Translations under genes and position numbers: made by a program
Notes under the pieces: generated by a model
Told to the model about the DNA's origin: nothing
What the model saw: the letters and a program-made list of their open reading frames with translations, nothing else
Databases searched by the model: none
Assembly (NCBI GenBank): GCA_000349905.1
Contig: KB722750.1
Span: forward strand, 442,191-506,190
DNA: 64,000 nt
Source of the DNA: Volvariella volvacea V23
Lineage: Eukaryota; Basidiomycota; Agaricomycetes; Agaricales; Pluteaceae
Direction: 5' to 3'
Shown: piece by piece, positions 12,252 through 25,634 of the stretch
Numbering within the stretch: the first letter of the stretch is position 1
Layout of the letters: each line of letters starts with the position of its first letter

Positions 12252-15200
12252 ATGGCCCCGACTGGCTATGAACGTCTCTCTGGGGAGGAGGAACGAGAGA
12301 ATAATACCGTCCTTTTCGCGACACCTGACTCCCCGCAGGAAGCAAATGCCGAGAAACCTTTCAAGGATCCATATGGGCGGCCACCTACCTACTACGGAGA
12401 GGGACCATTTGATCCTCCGAGCTCTGATGAAGACTCCTTGCTGGAGAAGGAAGGACCCCGCAGTCCGGCGTTCATTGAACATGCTGGCTTATTTGACCGA
12501 CAGGTATGTTGAAGTCGAAGAGCGTGGATTGGAACTGATTTATGTTTCCAGAGGTCTACACCACTTCGTATCTTCCTTATCTTTATCGCTTCCTTAGTCG
12601 CATTTGCGGCTTTCATCGGTATCATTGCAGCCAGCACCTACACTGGTGGTGTCCGGCGAGTGCATGGGTCTCGGCATATATTGATGGATCATATCTTTAA
12701 CGGTACCTTTGCTGCTGAGCGGAAGAGTCTCCATTGGGTTCCTGAAGGCAAGTATAGGCAACCCAGCGTCATAATCTCTGTTGACCGCGCACATAGCGGG
12801 AGATGGTGTATTCTCCATCGACGAAGATGGTTACATTCGTTTAGTTGACCTCAAGACTAATAGGACTACTGATTTAGTTCGTAAGAATGATGTAAGAGAT
12901 GTACGTGCTTGCGACATTATGCGTATATGCGTGTCATTCATTCTCCCCAGACCAGTGGACAACCTTTTTGGTGGTTTGGCTGGCGGTTGTCTCCAGATAT
13001 GAAGTACCTCCTAGTGAAGACTGATTACCTCAAGGTTCGTCATCCCAGTTTGTGCTTAGGGCTTCCATTAACGACATCCCCAACTAGCAATGGCGGTGGT
13101 CGAGCTACGGGAATTACTATATTTACAATATAGAAGCGAATACAACGCATCCTTTAACACCACCAACGCATCCAGCCACTACGGCATATGTCACCTGGGC
13201 CCCAACCGGTCAGGCACTTGCATACGTTACTGGCAACGACTTATACATTTTGCCATCACCTGAGTAAGTATCTTCCAACTCGCTAATACCTTTCAATAAC
13301 TGCTCACAAGGCCCGACGCCGCACCGATACGGGTAACCTCGTCTGGCAACGCCTCACTCTTCCATGGAGTTCCTGATTGGGTCTACGAAGAAGAGATATT
13401 CTCTGCAGATTACGCGCTCTGGTGGTCTCCAGATTCCACAAAGGTCGCTTATCTCGCATTCGACGAGACTGCTGTTGACGAGTTCACCTTCCCCGTATAC
13501 AATCCCACGGAGGATTCAAACGCAGTTATCCCCTATACCTCAGAAGTTACCATGAAATACCCCAAACCTGGTTATAACAACCCGCTGGTTTCCGTGCATG
13601 TTTTTGATCTAGCCAAGTTTTTGTCTGACGACGAGTTTGCTAATGGCGACCTTACTGCAGAAAATGCGACACTGGAATTAGATTGGGCTGGTAGGCAGGC
13701 GGCCAACAACAGCATAATTCTTGAGGTTACATGGGTGGCAAACACAACTCTTCTGGTCAAGGAGGTCAACAGAAATGCGGATGATGGGAGTGTTGTACTC
13801 TTCAACTTGGAAGAGGGTCTTTCACCATCTGTAGCCAAGTTGGGACGGGTTGTGCGCAAACTAGGGAAACTCGGAGAGGAGGGTGATGAAGGATGGATCG
13901 ACAGTGTAAGCCTTTACTTCCATTGCCGACTTTTCCATTCATTTTTCACTGCTTCATAGGAACAAACTGTATATCCCCTGCCATCCAGCGTTGGCGGACA
14001 ACCAGCATACCTGGACATTGTACCAAATCAAAACGGGTATAACCATATTGCTCTATTCAGCCCCGTAGATGCCAAGACGCCTGCATTCTTAACATCTGGT
14101 GAATGGGAAGTGACAGGTGGAATTAAAGGCGTGGATATGAAGAACAGAATTGTGTACGTGCATGAACGATGCCATATGTTTGATGCGTTAATTATCTCCA
14201 CAGCTATTTCGAGGCTGCCAACCCGTCTTCAACAGAAAGGCACCTATATTCTGTACCACTCCCTGACTCATCTACATTCAAGGCAGTCGATCCTACAGCA
14301 TTGACGGATGTCACCAAGCCCTCCTACTACTCAAGCTCCTTCTCTCCGCAAGCGGGATTCTACGTGCTGTCGTATAATGGTCCCAGTATACCCTGGCAAA
14401 AAGTCGTCCAGGCCAATAACCCAGGTAATTCGCTTTTCTTGCTGCCACTGAAGGGGCTTGCTAACGATCACCGGATTCCACTCAACGCTTCATTTGCAGA
14501 ATTCGACTATGTTCTTACCAATAACGACCGCCTCGCAAATATTACCTTGGAGTATGAAGCACCCACTGTCATACACAGCACGATAGAGAGTGATGGATAC
14601 GGTGCGTTCATGGTTCTTGTGACTCGATCTGTATACGCTCCTTCGATCTACTATGGGCACATTCATTTCAGTGTCCCTCGCACACGTGGACCCATCCGTG
14701 GCTACTTTGTCTTTATTGGCCACATGTGTGAACTCAATCAGTGACATGGCAATTCATTGTTCATGTCAGTGTTCGTGATATATTAAAGTGGTGCAAAACG
14801 AGAAGCCTCACGATGGTCGATGGTCCAGAACACCTATTTCGATTAGGATGTGATGGATCAGGGTCGATAAGGATGCCTCCCAGAAGTTTCTGCGCTTTAC
14901 CAGTTTTCTGATATTCTTATCCTTGATCTATTCTGAGAGTGGCTGACGAAACATGTTTTACCAGAATTAAACGTCAAGGAAATTCGACCTCCCCGAATGG
15001 ATGACTCGGGTCGCACTAAATATGCAGTTCTGTTCCGCGTGTGAGTGACGACCTTATATAACCACTTCGCTGCGTCCCTTCTGCCTTGCTTCATGTCATC
15101 GGGTTGAACCTGTCAGACAGGAGGATAGGTACACATAACCCGGCGGCGGCGGTTGCTGCAGGGGAAGGCGAAGGGACGGAAAGAGAAGCCTAGACTCGAT

Positions 15201-16558
15201 ACTGATAGAACCGCATTAGCTACGGAGGTCCAAACAGCCAACTTGTCGACCTAAGATTTAACCGCGATTTCCACGACTACCTTGCATGCAGTTTGCAATA
15301 CATCGTCGTCGTCGTTGATGGAAGAGGAACGGGGTTCAAAGGAAGGAAGCTCAGAAATCCGGTCAAGAGCAATTTGGGCTACTGGGAAACTGTGGACCAG
15401 ATCAATGCTGCAAAGTAAGTGCGGAGGTATTTCTGCTTCATTTTGCTTCCTTATTGGCTGCGGGGCGGGGATTTTTGATTGCTTTTTGATGGGCCGATTA
15501 CTCGCAGCCTGTGATTGGCCAGTCGCTTGACGTTCTGGACTCCGAGTCCGGAAGGAATATTAGGCCGGTTCCCCACTCGGTCTTCTTGCACATCTCTCGA
15601 TCCTCGGCCATATTTGCAATGCGCCAGATCTCGCTTGTGTGACAATGTTGGTATAGATCTCCGCTTACTCATCGTAATTTTCCACCACCAGGATTTGGGC
15701 AGCCAAGGACTACGTGGATCCCAAGAGAATAGGCATATGGGGATGGGTGGGTGTTTTCTCTGCTCTGATGCAGGCGGTTTACCCCCTCTGCACGGGGGGG
15801 TGATAGCGACCGGCTAATCGACCAATGTGTGCTAATCATGCGGCGTCCGCGCCCCTAATTCCACAGTCGTATGGTGGCTTTATGAGCTCTAAGGTCGTGG
15901 AAGCAGATGCTGGGATCCATTCATTGGCGATGGCAGTTGCGGTGAGTAAATGAATTGATGTACGCTTTCGGGATGAGTTCTAGGCCCTGCCTGGTACACC
16001 GACGAATTAAGCATTGACAGCGTGACTAATTGTTATCTTCGCTGCGTTCTACAGCCTGTGACAAGCTGGCGCTTATATGGTGGGTAGTCAGCGCGTGCTC
16101 AAGCCTTCCGACACATGGCCTAATTATTGCTCCCTAGATTCCATCTACACGGAAAGATACATGAATCTCCCGGATGTCAATCCTGGTGGATACATCAACG
16201 CATCGATATCCAACGTTGAGGGCTTCCACCACGTCGACTATTTATTGGCCCATGGCAGTGCCGATGATAACGTCCATTACGCAAATTCGGCACATTTGCT
16301 GGATATGTTCACAAAGGCCCAGGTCCGCAACTTTAGGTTCAGAATGTTTACTGATAGGTGAGTGTGAGGTTCCTGACGTTTGCACGCAGACCGAGCTAGC
16401 GGGGTGAATGTGATTGGCCGAGTTGTACTGATGTCACTTGTACGCTTTGCAGTGATCACAGCATCAATAGGCGTGGGGCGCAGAGAGAGATATACGAATA
16501 TATGCACTCGTTCCTTGTTGAAAAATGGGGTAAGGGTGGGCGGCGGCGAGGGTGGTGA
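12252..16558 (+). CDS. Type II membrane dipeptidyl aminopeptidase (S9B prolyl oligopeptidase family, DPP IV / Ste13-like)
   Basis: ATG is at 12252. An acidic cytosolic N-terminus of about 85 residues is followed by one membrane helix ([20 protein letters not shown]) and an extracytoplasmic beta-propeller. Propeller motifs include [56 protein letters not shown] and [12 protein letters not shown]. The latter holds the Glu pair that binds the substrate N-terminus. The C-terminal hydrolase has all three catalytic residues: Ser in GWSYGGF (split by an intron at 15748-15867), Asp in GSADDNVHY and His in the last exon (DHSI). The enzyme removes X-Pro or X-Ala dipeptides. Yeast relatives act in the late Golgi (Ste13, pheromone processing) or vacuole (Dap2). 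Several introns are long: 14602-14964, about 15042-15218 and 15416-15690. One uses a GC donor at 12748. Stop TGA is at 16556-16558. Confidence 0.94.
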
Positions 16559-17000
16559 GGACATGAGTGCTGGATCTGTATTGGATGAAGGGCAGTGAGG
16601 AGCATATTACATAGATTTAGTGAGAAGCAGATGTAATTAGGATTGTATTGGTTGGCAACCAATTGGAACGGGCGCAGGGATCAGGGGGCTAAGGGGCAAC
16701 GAAGGGGTGGATGGAGGGGGCTGGGAGGGATAGTTATCGGAAGATGGGCGACAAGATGCAAAAGCAGATGATTGACGGTCTAGGCGAGGCCTATTTTGAG
16801 AAGGGTCCAGATTCAGAACTGAGCCGCGATTGTTACAAGGTGGCAAAAAAGAAAATCCCAGACTTGCACCCATTTAACAAGCCAAATCTAAAAAACCCAG
16901 CCCCCACCATGCTGCATTTGCGACGCCACAACGTCCAGTCTTCTCCGTCGCCGTGCAATTGACGATCCCGCTTCCGTCACGACCTGCAGCTTCGTCCCCA
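16559..17000. other. Intergenic interval upstream of the Ett1/Nro1-like gene
   Basis: It contains a purine-rich stretch (about 16660-16760) and a reading frame that runs into the next gene without an ATG until 17001. It probably combines the protease 3' UTR with the promoter and leader of the next gene. Nothing else was recognised. Confidence 0.5.
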
Positions 17001-19651
17001 ATGCCCACGACGCACCCGCCCCCGCTCGCACGTCCAAGAGGCCTATGGAAGGCCCGTGCGAACGCCACGTCACGTTCAATGGCCTCATCTGGGAAAAAAG
17101 TCCCCGAAAGGAAGGAGGATGGGACATTGAATTCGTCTGATACCACAGACGACGAGCGTGATAGCCACTCATCATCCACGACAAAGGCAAGACGCAAATA
17201 CTCGCCATCATCGACAACCCTGAGCAGTGCTGCGGAAGACGATCCTCACCACAACCACGAGGTGGACCAGGAAGACGACGACAGTTTCTACTATTGGGAT
17301 TTCTCGCGTCTATCCAGTCCTCCGCCGTCACAGTACCTCCCACCCCCTGAGCGCGTGAGCAAGTGGACCACCAGATCAAAACTCATGGACACCTCCAGCA
17401 CCGCTACTCGGGGCACCCAGATTGATCGCGACACTTGTGACTACGATGATTGGGAGGATCTAAAGGAGCTGTTCGCAAAGGCCGCAGAGCAGTACGAGAG
17501 TGCGTTACCTGCCTTACCCTTCCCTTATTTGTGCTCTTTTGTCTCGTCCGTTTTGCTCCATCATCAAACAGAGTTATACTTACCGTAATCCATACACCCG
17601 CCTGGTGGCCCCACCCCTCCCGTTCCCCCCTTTGTTCCATTTCGTCTATTAGGCGACGATGTAGCCGAAGCACTGCCCCTTCTTCGGGGCGTTATCCACG
17701 AATGTCATCGTTTCCTCATCACCTATGACGACCCTTCCGTCCTATTCACAAACTCCAATCACTCGACCGGGATCGGCCCTTCCATAAGTGGTGGCCCACT
17801 CATCCGGCCCAAGAAGGATTGGTCAAATGAGCGAACTTCTAGCATCGGTGCTCCAACCGCACCTCGAGACGTCAAAAGGTATGTTGCCTTTGTACCTCAT
17901 CGTCTCATCATCCCATATTTGGTGCTCACCCGATCCCTGTCGCTTCTCAATTCTATGACTCTTCGGTTCAAATTACTCAATTGTCGCTACGCCATGCCTC
18001 AATTCATCCAAATCTTAACAGTAAATACGGCGAACTCCCTACCGCATTCCATGCTATCTTTGGAACAGCACTCTTCCTATTCGGCAACCTAATTGCTCAG
18101 GAACCCTCTCTTGCGTTAGAAGGGGAGCCTATAGATCCTATACCCTATTGGTTCGCCGCCCTTGACATTTTCGAAACGGGCGAAAATCTGCCTAGCCGGA
18201 CAAACGGTCGTCATGCTGGTCTCCCAGAAGATTGGAGGATGGCCATTGTGTGGGGAAGGACTCTGGTCTGCATAGCGGATGAGATTGTTACCAGGACGAG
18301 GAAGGCCAAGGATGAGGCCGCCGCTAGTGCTGGAGCGATGGGCATGGGATTGACCCCTGGCGTGGCAGGTGCTGCTGCCGTATCTGCTCCCGGTATGTCT
18401 GGGATGCCTGGAATTCCTGGGGTTCCTGCATTCAATCCCTATGCTGCAATGGCACTTTCCCCCGCATCTCCCGGTTCATACGTCTCCATGAACCCTTTCC
18501 AACCTCCAAATCCGTACGGGCTGCCAGTCATGAGTCCTTTGCGCACAGCTATGCCCTCGGTGCCAATACTCGGGACTTCCTATGGAGGGTTCGCTATGCC
18601 AACAGCTGCTTACGGTGCTATGTTCCCTGGCTCAAGTATACCCTACTTAATGGATGAGCCCAGCTGGCCACCTGAGTCACCTTTTTCCGCTATCGCGTCA
18701 AGGCGGCCGCCGAGAACTTGGAGAACCACGCTGGCGAGGCAGTCGCCGAACCAGCTCATGAAGAGCGCGGTGGATCAGTTCACCAGAGGCATCTTCTTCA
18801 TGCCCCATGCGCGAAGACAAATCCAGCTGCCTTCTATGGCCGGTGGAGGCACAGGCGCTAGTGCTACTGGATTGCGTCCCGTTCGCACCCAAGGGAGCTC
18901 CTCAGTATCAATAGAACCAGGGACAGTGAAGCTGGGAATTGGCCTCAGTCAAACTAATACCGGCGCAATACCAGCTTCTTCCACCCAACCGCCTTTTTTG
19001 CCGCCTTTCGCTGGTGGAGCGTCTGCTTCGGTAGTCACTTCTCGCGCAGCGCTTCCTGGGGTCCAGGAGTCATTCTCCCGCGCCAAGGAACTATTTACTA
19101 TCGCGTCAGAGGTCCTCTTGTTGGCGGAGAAACTTGACGTGCCCTCGGAGAGGAAGACCTGGGCGGCGTGGGCGGACTCTGTGTTCAATCAGATGAAAAT
19201 GGAGGCGGATATGGACGCCTGGAGAGGCCCCATAACACGTGCCCGTGGCAGGTGCTGGCTGATTATTGGATCTGCACCAATGGAGATAATTGAGCCTGCG
19301 TTAGAGAGGGGAGAGGAAGATGTGCTGCACTCCGAGCAGGCGAAGGAGGCTAGGGACGGTCTATTGCAAGCAATGGAATTCTTTGAAAAAGCAAAGTGCA
19401 GCACTAGCGTCGTGAGCACAGAGTCAAAGGAGCAGCACGTCAAGGTGCTGGAAGAACTGCGGCCGTTGATGGTCGAGGCCCTTCTTACTTTGGGCAATCT
19501 GGAGATCGATGATAAAAAGCGCCAGGAGTATTATGATAGAGCCAAACTGGAGGCCGGTGATATGGACGTGGACCTGATGGATGATGATAGTGATGCAGAT
19601 GAGAGTTCTAAGGGTTACGACGAAGGAGATTCGTCCATGGAGGTTGTCTGA
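17001..19651 (+). CDS. ETT1: Ett1/Nro1-like protein (enhancer of translation termination / TPR-like nuclear factor)
   Basis: Exons are about 17001-17500, 17653-17878 and 18022-19651. Conserved blocks are DDWEDLKELFAKAAEQYES, then VAEALPLLRGVIHECHRFL and YGELPTAFHAIFGTALFLFG. The IHECHRFL block corresponds to IHECDRLL of yeast Ett1, and the TPR-like alpha-helical repeats suit the Nro1 family. S. pombe Nro1 restrains the prolyl-hydroxylase-like Ofd1. Yeast Ett1 affects stop-codon readthrough. The N-terminus is long and Ser/Thr/Pro/Asp-rich; ATG 17001 is the first in-frame start, and 17079 is an alternative. A low-complexity Ala/Gly/Met/Pro insert occupies about 18310-19060 inside the helical domain, making this protein far longer than yeast Ett1. 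The C-terminus is highly acidic. Family assignment is good; function is inferred. Confidence 0.82.
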
Positions 19652-22600
19652 AAGGCCTCGACCTCGCTCAGCCCTGGATAACCTGGCTAAGCTGAGTTGC
19701 CACTTTCCTCGCCTCGTGCGCGTTTGTGCGACCTTTTTCCCCTCCCCCCTCCATCCCTTTTTTCTCCTTCACAACTTTGTTATGCTTTCAAATTGCTTTC
19801 CCGCATGCCCATGATGATGACGAGGATGGTGATTGTGCTTCACATCACGTTTCACTGTTCTGGATACCTAACGACCTTTTTCGCATATACCTCGCGATGC
19901 ATATCCGTCTGTATTGATACATTCGCATCTCGGATCCGCATTTTGTATTTTACACCATGCGCATATTTACAGTCTCGCATATACTCTAGAACTATTCCCC
20001 CCTTCGGAATTGCACATGTACCGCATTCACCTTACTCTGGAATCCATACACACTCGCATTGGCCTTTATTGCACGCGCTTACCCGTTGTACGCGTGGTCT
20101 GCCCTTGTCTGTCGGGCGCTAGATGTGACTGTTTGATGTACAAGCATGCATACCCCGCTCCACTTTGATTGGCCAACACGAGGTGCCTAAATTTCCATTG
20201 CCTGTGCCATTCGGTCCCCGCGGATCTCTGTCCCAAATTTGTCACGAGGGCCATCAAGTTTGTGTCTTTTTCCAGGTTGCTTTTCTCTTCGAGGACAGCC
20301 CTTTGGACATCAAGAAAGCCAAGGCGAGTTAACCATCCCTGTCGAGGATATTCATGCTCTTTGATTGGCTGTACGTTCGGCTCGATATGGCCGCGATGCC
20401 CCCATATACTCGTGAGGTGTACCAATGGGGAAAAAATCGGGTTTGTGGCTGACGGGTGGTATGAAACTGTGACCGCAAGAGATAGGATTGGATCTGAAGG
20501 TTGCCCCTTGTTATCCGTTTGGGATTTCAGTGTTTGCTAGATATCTTTCCCTGACTTTTGCTGAAACCCTACTGGGGAACTTGATGACTTGTGGCGTGAG
20601 TGTAGGGTAAGTGGTGGGTCTGGACCTCTGGGATAATGGGTCACGACACGAGTCACCAGTTAATCTGATCACTGACACGGAGCCCGACGCAGGTTGACGT
20701 GAGTAATGCTATCATCGCCGAATGGTTGCCTGGCTTGGGAAGTGGATGAGGCTGGACGGTGCGTCATCCACCTAAACGATACATATGCAGATGGCGTGCA
20801 CTGACCCCCACGGCAGGCTCGTTTGCTGCTTCCAAACTCTGGATGGGCTTCAGCCCCTGCGGAGGCTGCGTTTCTGGGGATCCACAGCTGGGAAGAGCTC
20901 TGGCTGGACTACACGTCTGTTCATCAGGCTGGCTGATCGTGCATCCGAATTTCAGCCACAAAGGCCGTCCTGTACTAAGCTTCTTCCCTAGGTTGCACAA
21001 CCACCATCGTGACTCAACCTGTGATGTATACGGGAGCAAGAACACGGGCTGCAATTCCGTAAAACTATCCAGATCCAGCGCTCACATACTCCTACTGTGT
21101 TCCAGACCCAGATCCCTATTTGACATCATTTAATTTCGAATACGTGCACAGATTCCTGCACATGTGGCGAGGACGGGTGGGTGAGGCATGATGTGGCACG
21201 CATCAGGCTGTTCCTGGTCGGGTTGAGAGTCTGGACCTTCAACTCTCGACATTCAATGTCCGGTGGGCGGTCCTATGTGGGAAGTAGATTCTTCTAATAC
21301 AACGAGAAAGGTATGCAGCATTTGTGTGGGTAAATAATTTCGTTTTGATGGTGATTCATATTGTAAATCTAGGCCACGCCGATCCCATACCGCAAACGAA
21401 ACTCTACCACGCAAATGAAAACGGCTTCATGGAAATAGCCAGCGACAGAGACTTCAGTTCCCGTTTCTGAGGCCGAATCACCGAGCCTAAAAGGATTAAG
21501 AGGTGGCGAGCTCCTTTAAAGTCACGCACCACTGAATATCCCACTGCCTGATAGCACCCAAACCCACCGCCGCGCGTATCATGCACTGCCTCTGGAGTCT
21601 TCATTCCTCCTCAGGACACCTGCGTCCGGGCTAATGCATTTCACCCACCTATCCCGGACCTCATAATAACGACACTGGAGCTCGGCCATCAGTTCAACCA
21701 CCGAGGGTCTAGACAGCCCAACTGACTGACTCCACTCGACAGCATCGGTGGGTTGAAAATGTGATAGCAGATCGCTGCGCTGGAAATGGCTAACAATAGA
21801 AATAGACCTTCCGACTCGGGATGGTCACCCTTAAGGTCAAAGATATGGCGAGCAAACCCACGAGAATGTCGCACTCGCATTACAGCCAGCAGACAGACGG
21901 GGATGACCCGGACATTGCCAATGCTGTGGTTGCCCAGGCCAAGGGGATTGAATTTCTGAGACGAGGTCATGAAACCATTTCCTTCACAACGATGCTTCGA
22001 CGTCCTCCCTGTTCCTGAGTATATCCACTTCAAGTTCAGCCCGCAGGTGCGATGGTGAAGTTATCCTCCTGGTTCTATGCAGAATCGTCTATGGGGGTAG
22101 CCTAGACCTCTGTACGCAGTCACGGTTTTATCCATACAGGGATATATGGAGCTTCAACGGCAAATCGTCGTGAAAGGTGCACATTCATGTATGCATCACC
22201 CTACCAATTCATTACATTATAACTAGTGCAGAACGGCAACTGGCCACTAGCACTAGGAGCAGCAAGGAGTAGCAGGAATACAATCCAAGCGACGATGTCT
22301 ATATAATTAGCGTAAAGGTACGTCATAAACTAGCGTTTCAGGACTTTGTTCAATACATTCGTCCCCTCACCGATTTACGTCTTAGCGACCTCATTTCCCT
22401 GTTCCACATACTTAGTCTGCAACGGATGCAATCAGCGCTGCCTTCATTGCGCGCTGATCCTCGGAGTCGTGTCAACAGGTGCAGGGGTACAGACTCACTC
22501 CCGCCTAGCTCCCATCTCAATTCGCTTCAAACCGTCGACTCACGCCTACCCTACGGACTCCGCACTCGATAGGGATCTATTAGAACCCAACCGACGTACC

Positions 22601-23687
22601 GCACCTTTTCATCAATTCTGATTCCACACACACAACTAGCAGAGCACTATTGCCGTCAAACCTTCCCCCATGCAGTAATCCGGGACAAGGCTACAAGGCC
22701 CCCTGTATGGTACAAGTTAGATGCGGGGATATTTGGTCACGGCCACCGCAAGAAGAATGAGTCAGGACGGAACGTACGGAATGAGGCAAATTTTTTACCT
22801 CTTTGGCTTCGGACACGGTCCGAGGGCTCGCTGTATGCTGTTTTCTACATTTGTTCATTAATGCTAATGTGGGGGGGTTATGTGTCTTTGGTGCTGACGC
22901 TAACAGGTCTAGACCTCGCTCATATCATAGTTTCGGTGTTAGAGCCAAGACGCGGTAATTGGTACGCGTTTGTGCAGCGGGGTTCCATGCTCCGATTTTG
23001 CTGTGTTGTCAGTCGGGCTGGGTGGCATGCTGAACGTCAATTCACACTAGTGCGGGGTTTCGTTTAGCGCGAGTGCCGCACGACTTAGTCCCAGGGGGCA
23101 AGTGCTGTCCGACCATCAGGCCACAGGACCTAGACCAACGGCTACGTACACAAGCGTGTCATGTGGCTCGACTGTCAGGTAGACTCTGAGGAAAACCCAT
23201 CAATGGGGTATGTTGGTCGTAAAACAAATTCAACGCAGCAGATAGGCAGCGAGGTCGAGGCCCCGAGCTCCTTGGTCCATTGTCAACACGTTGGACCTCC
23301 CGTCGCTATGCAGCATTCACCGTTCACGGCATCCGCTGTGGTGCCACTAAGATTACGACGCCTGGAAAAGGTCAAAACAACGCTGTTACGCAAAGGACCC
23401 GAATACCAGGTTCGTGGCGAATGAAAGAGACACACACCACGGGACATACAGCAACAACGACCTCCTTGGTGATTTCGCGACCGTCAAAGGCCGCTCTAAA
23501 AACAGCTAAATTGCAGCTTGCCCCAATAACGACATGTACACTTGCCCGCGTCTTCGCTCCAATGCATTGCTGTATCGTCCTTTATCCTGATACATTCTAC
23601 AACTGGGAATATACTACACTTGCCATACGCGATATAACACATGCAACTCTTCTATATCTTCTATGCGTGGGAGATATATCGGATTCA
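19652..23687. other. 4.0-kb stretch without a recognisable gene
   Basis: The first 300 bases are pyrimidine-rich and look like a 3' UTR. Small overlapping frames exist on both strands, for example around 20066-20540 and 21689-22033. None has family motifs, a consistent intron pattern or an evident start. A short, somewhat hydrophobic minus-strand frame at 21689-22033 could be an exon of an unrecognised gene. Confidence 0.5.
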
Positions 23688-25634
23688 TTAAGATAATGTA
23701 TGGACCACGGCCTCGAATGTCGCAAATGTGACCATATTGACGGGAATGGCACTAATAGACAATCAAGGCACAGCGTCAGTAACCATATCCGTAAATAGAC
23801 TCATCGACTCCGAGTCCAGAATGCACAAATGCAGCACTAAGCATTAAGATCACCCCAGGCCTCTTCATCCATATCCGTGAAGTCCGAAGTAAGGGACGGG
23901 ACACCATATGGAGGGGAAAAGACGACGAGAAGCCAACGAAGACCTTTGCTCCCCCTCTCAAAATGGCAACCAAAGAATATCGCAAGAAAAGGGGGGGTTA
24001 TTGGGCGCGTTGAATCTGAACTCACCGAATCAAGGTGGGAGCAAGACCGCGGAAAAATACTCGAATTCCTTCTTGACGGTAGGAGTGGACGATGGTGGAG
24101 GTCATGCTTCGGTATGGGTTGGATGGTGTAGCTGTGGCCATCGCCCTGCTCGCCAGCAAGGGGCTTCTCTCTGCATAAGGATGGGGTGCAGACGAAACAC
24201 TGGCAGGAGCGGACGTGGCGGGTGTCGATGGAGGCCGTGACGTCGTCAGTGATGCCATCGAGCTTTGAGTAGGTGTCAATGCTCCTGAGAATCTGTCGCT
24301 TCCTTGGACACGCGTTTTGACCACGTCAAGCGGAAAAGTCGCGACCCAGCCGGCTATACGGTCATCATCAATGCCTTCGCGTCTTGAACACATGCAGCGT
24401 TTTGTGTCGATGCTTACCAACTCCGGCAACGCCACCAGCTAGCATAAGCGCAGTCCATGAAAGCGTCTTGGGCGAGCCGGCTTGGGGTTCTGACAAGGAA
24501 GTGTTCTGACTTGCTATGAGTGATCCGATTGGAGTGGAGAGAAGTCGACAAGTTGCTTCGTACTACAAATTACAAAGAGGTTAGCCATTAGCGCGTGCTC
24601 TTATCCTTCATCGCATGTTGCGCAAAGCAAAATACTCACTGCCCAAAAATACGCGCCATATCCACAATCTCGAAGAGCAGTGACCGCCAAACCACGATAT
24701 AGCCCAGTTATACCAGTCGTTTGGTATATCTGCCATACAACACGCGTCGCAGTAGTAGGGACCAGCAACGACTGTTGGCGGATCTTGATTAATTCCGTCG
24801 GCGTGGTAATTATGCTAAAGAATCATCAAAACAATGAGACAAAGTGACATTTAGTTGGAACTAGCGTCGAATTCGAAGTCGGGTATAGGACGGGAATAGG
24901 GGCTATACGTACGAGGATACTATTCCGCTTCCTGCGCCTGCAAGCGCGATTTGAGTCAAGGTAGGCGTGGAGTTATTATTCTCTAATTGGAGTTTCATGA
25001 AGAACCGATAGGATGAAAATACGAGCCCATTCATTAATGCTACAGCAGCCTAGAACAGAACATCAGAACACTGCGATTCTGCAACTCTTTAGGTGTGAAC
25101 TAACCAATGGCGAGGTGATACCCTTGAACAATCCAATAAAACGCTCTTCTCGGACTATGGTTGCGATGGCGTGCAGTGTGGAGCTATACTTGTGCGCAAT
25201 AGCCGGATTCTGGAAGCGAACCTTGACTAGATTCGGGAATCAAATGAAGAAGGGGTTTGATTAGCTGCATGTTCGAAGTAGTCTGCGCGATGACGGTAGA
25301 CCGATTCAATCCCTGCTGTCAAGGTATTGAAGGCGAGTCCAGACTTTTTGGGGATTCACCTAATTGACAGAGAAGAATGGATATTGACCTGTATCAAAAG
25401 GAAACCCAACTACAAGACTTGCCATTCCCTGTCAATAGAAGGAGCTATACGTCAGGCGTGGTGGCACTTCTCGCAACGATTAAATACCACGCATACCGCG
25501 ATCGTGCCCGCAATGAAGTCGACCGTCGGGTCAAGTTCCACTTTTCATTACCCGAAGTGATAGCCATCATCAATTCTTGCTTCGCGATGTTAAATTAGAA
25601 AGGAAGACGAACCTTGGCTCCCATCGTTGTTCAT
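23688..25634 (-). CDS. Mitochondrial carrier family (SLC25) transporter
   Basis: ATG is at 25634. A tiny first exon (MNNDGSQ) is spliced to VELDPTVDFIAGTIA. All three carrier repeats are visible. Repeat 1 has GFPFDTVKVRFQNP, read across two introns. Repeat 2 has TTPTELIKIRQQSLL. Repeat 3 has FPLDVVKTRVQGSDRFSG. Second-helix motifs include FKGITSPL, LYRGLAVTALRDCGYGAYFW and FFRGLAPTLIRAIPVNMVTF. The final exon (about 23753-23688) ends in VVHTLS. The protein should sit in the mitochondrial inner membrane and exchange small metabolites. PFDTVKVRFQ and the following loop resemble basic amino-acid or YMC/SLC25A45-type carriers, but the substrate cannot be fixed from sequence. A Ser/Pro/Thr/Ala-rich insert of roughly 50 residues lies in the third matrix loop, which is unusual. 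Confidence 0.92.

Noticed and set aside
17392..17673. Minus-strand ORF opposite the Ett1-like exon
   Set aside because: Shadow of the real gene in another frame.
21689..22033. Minus-strand ORF with hydrophobic stretch (LFLLLAISSAAICYHIF), possible membrane protein exon
   Set aside because: Only one short hydrophobic segment and no matching neighbouring exons.
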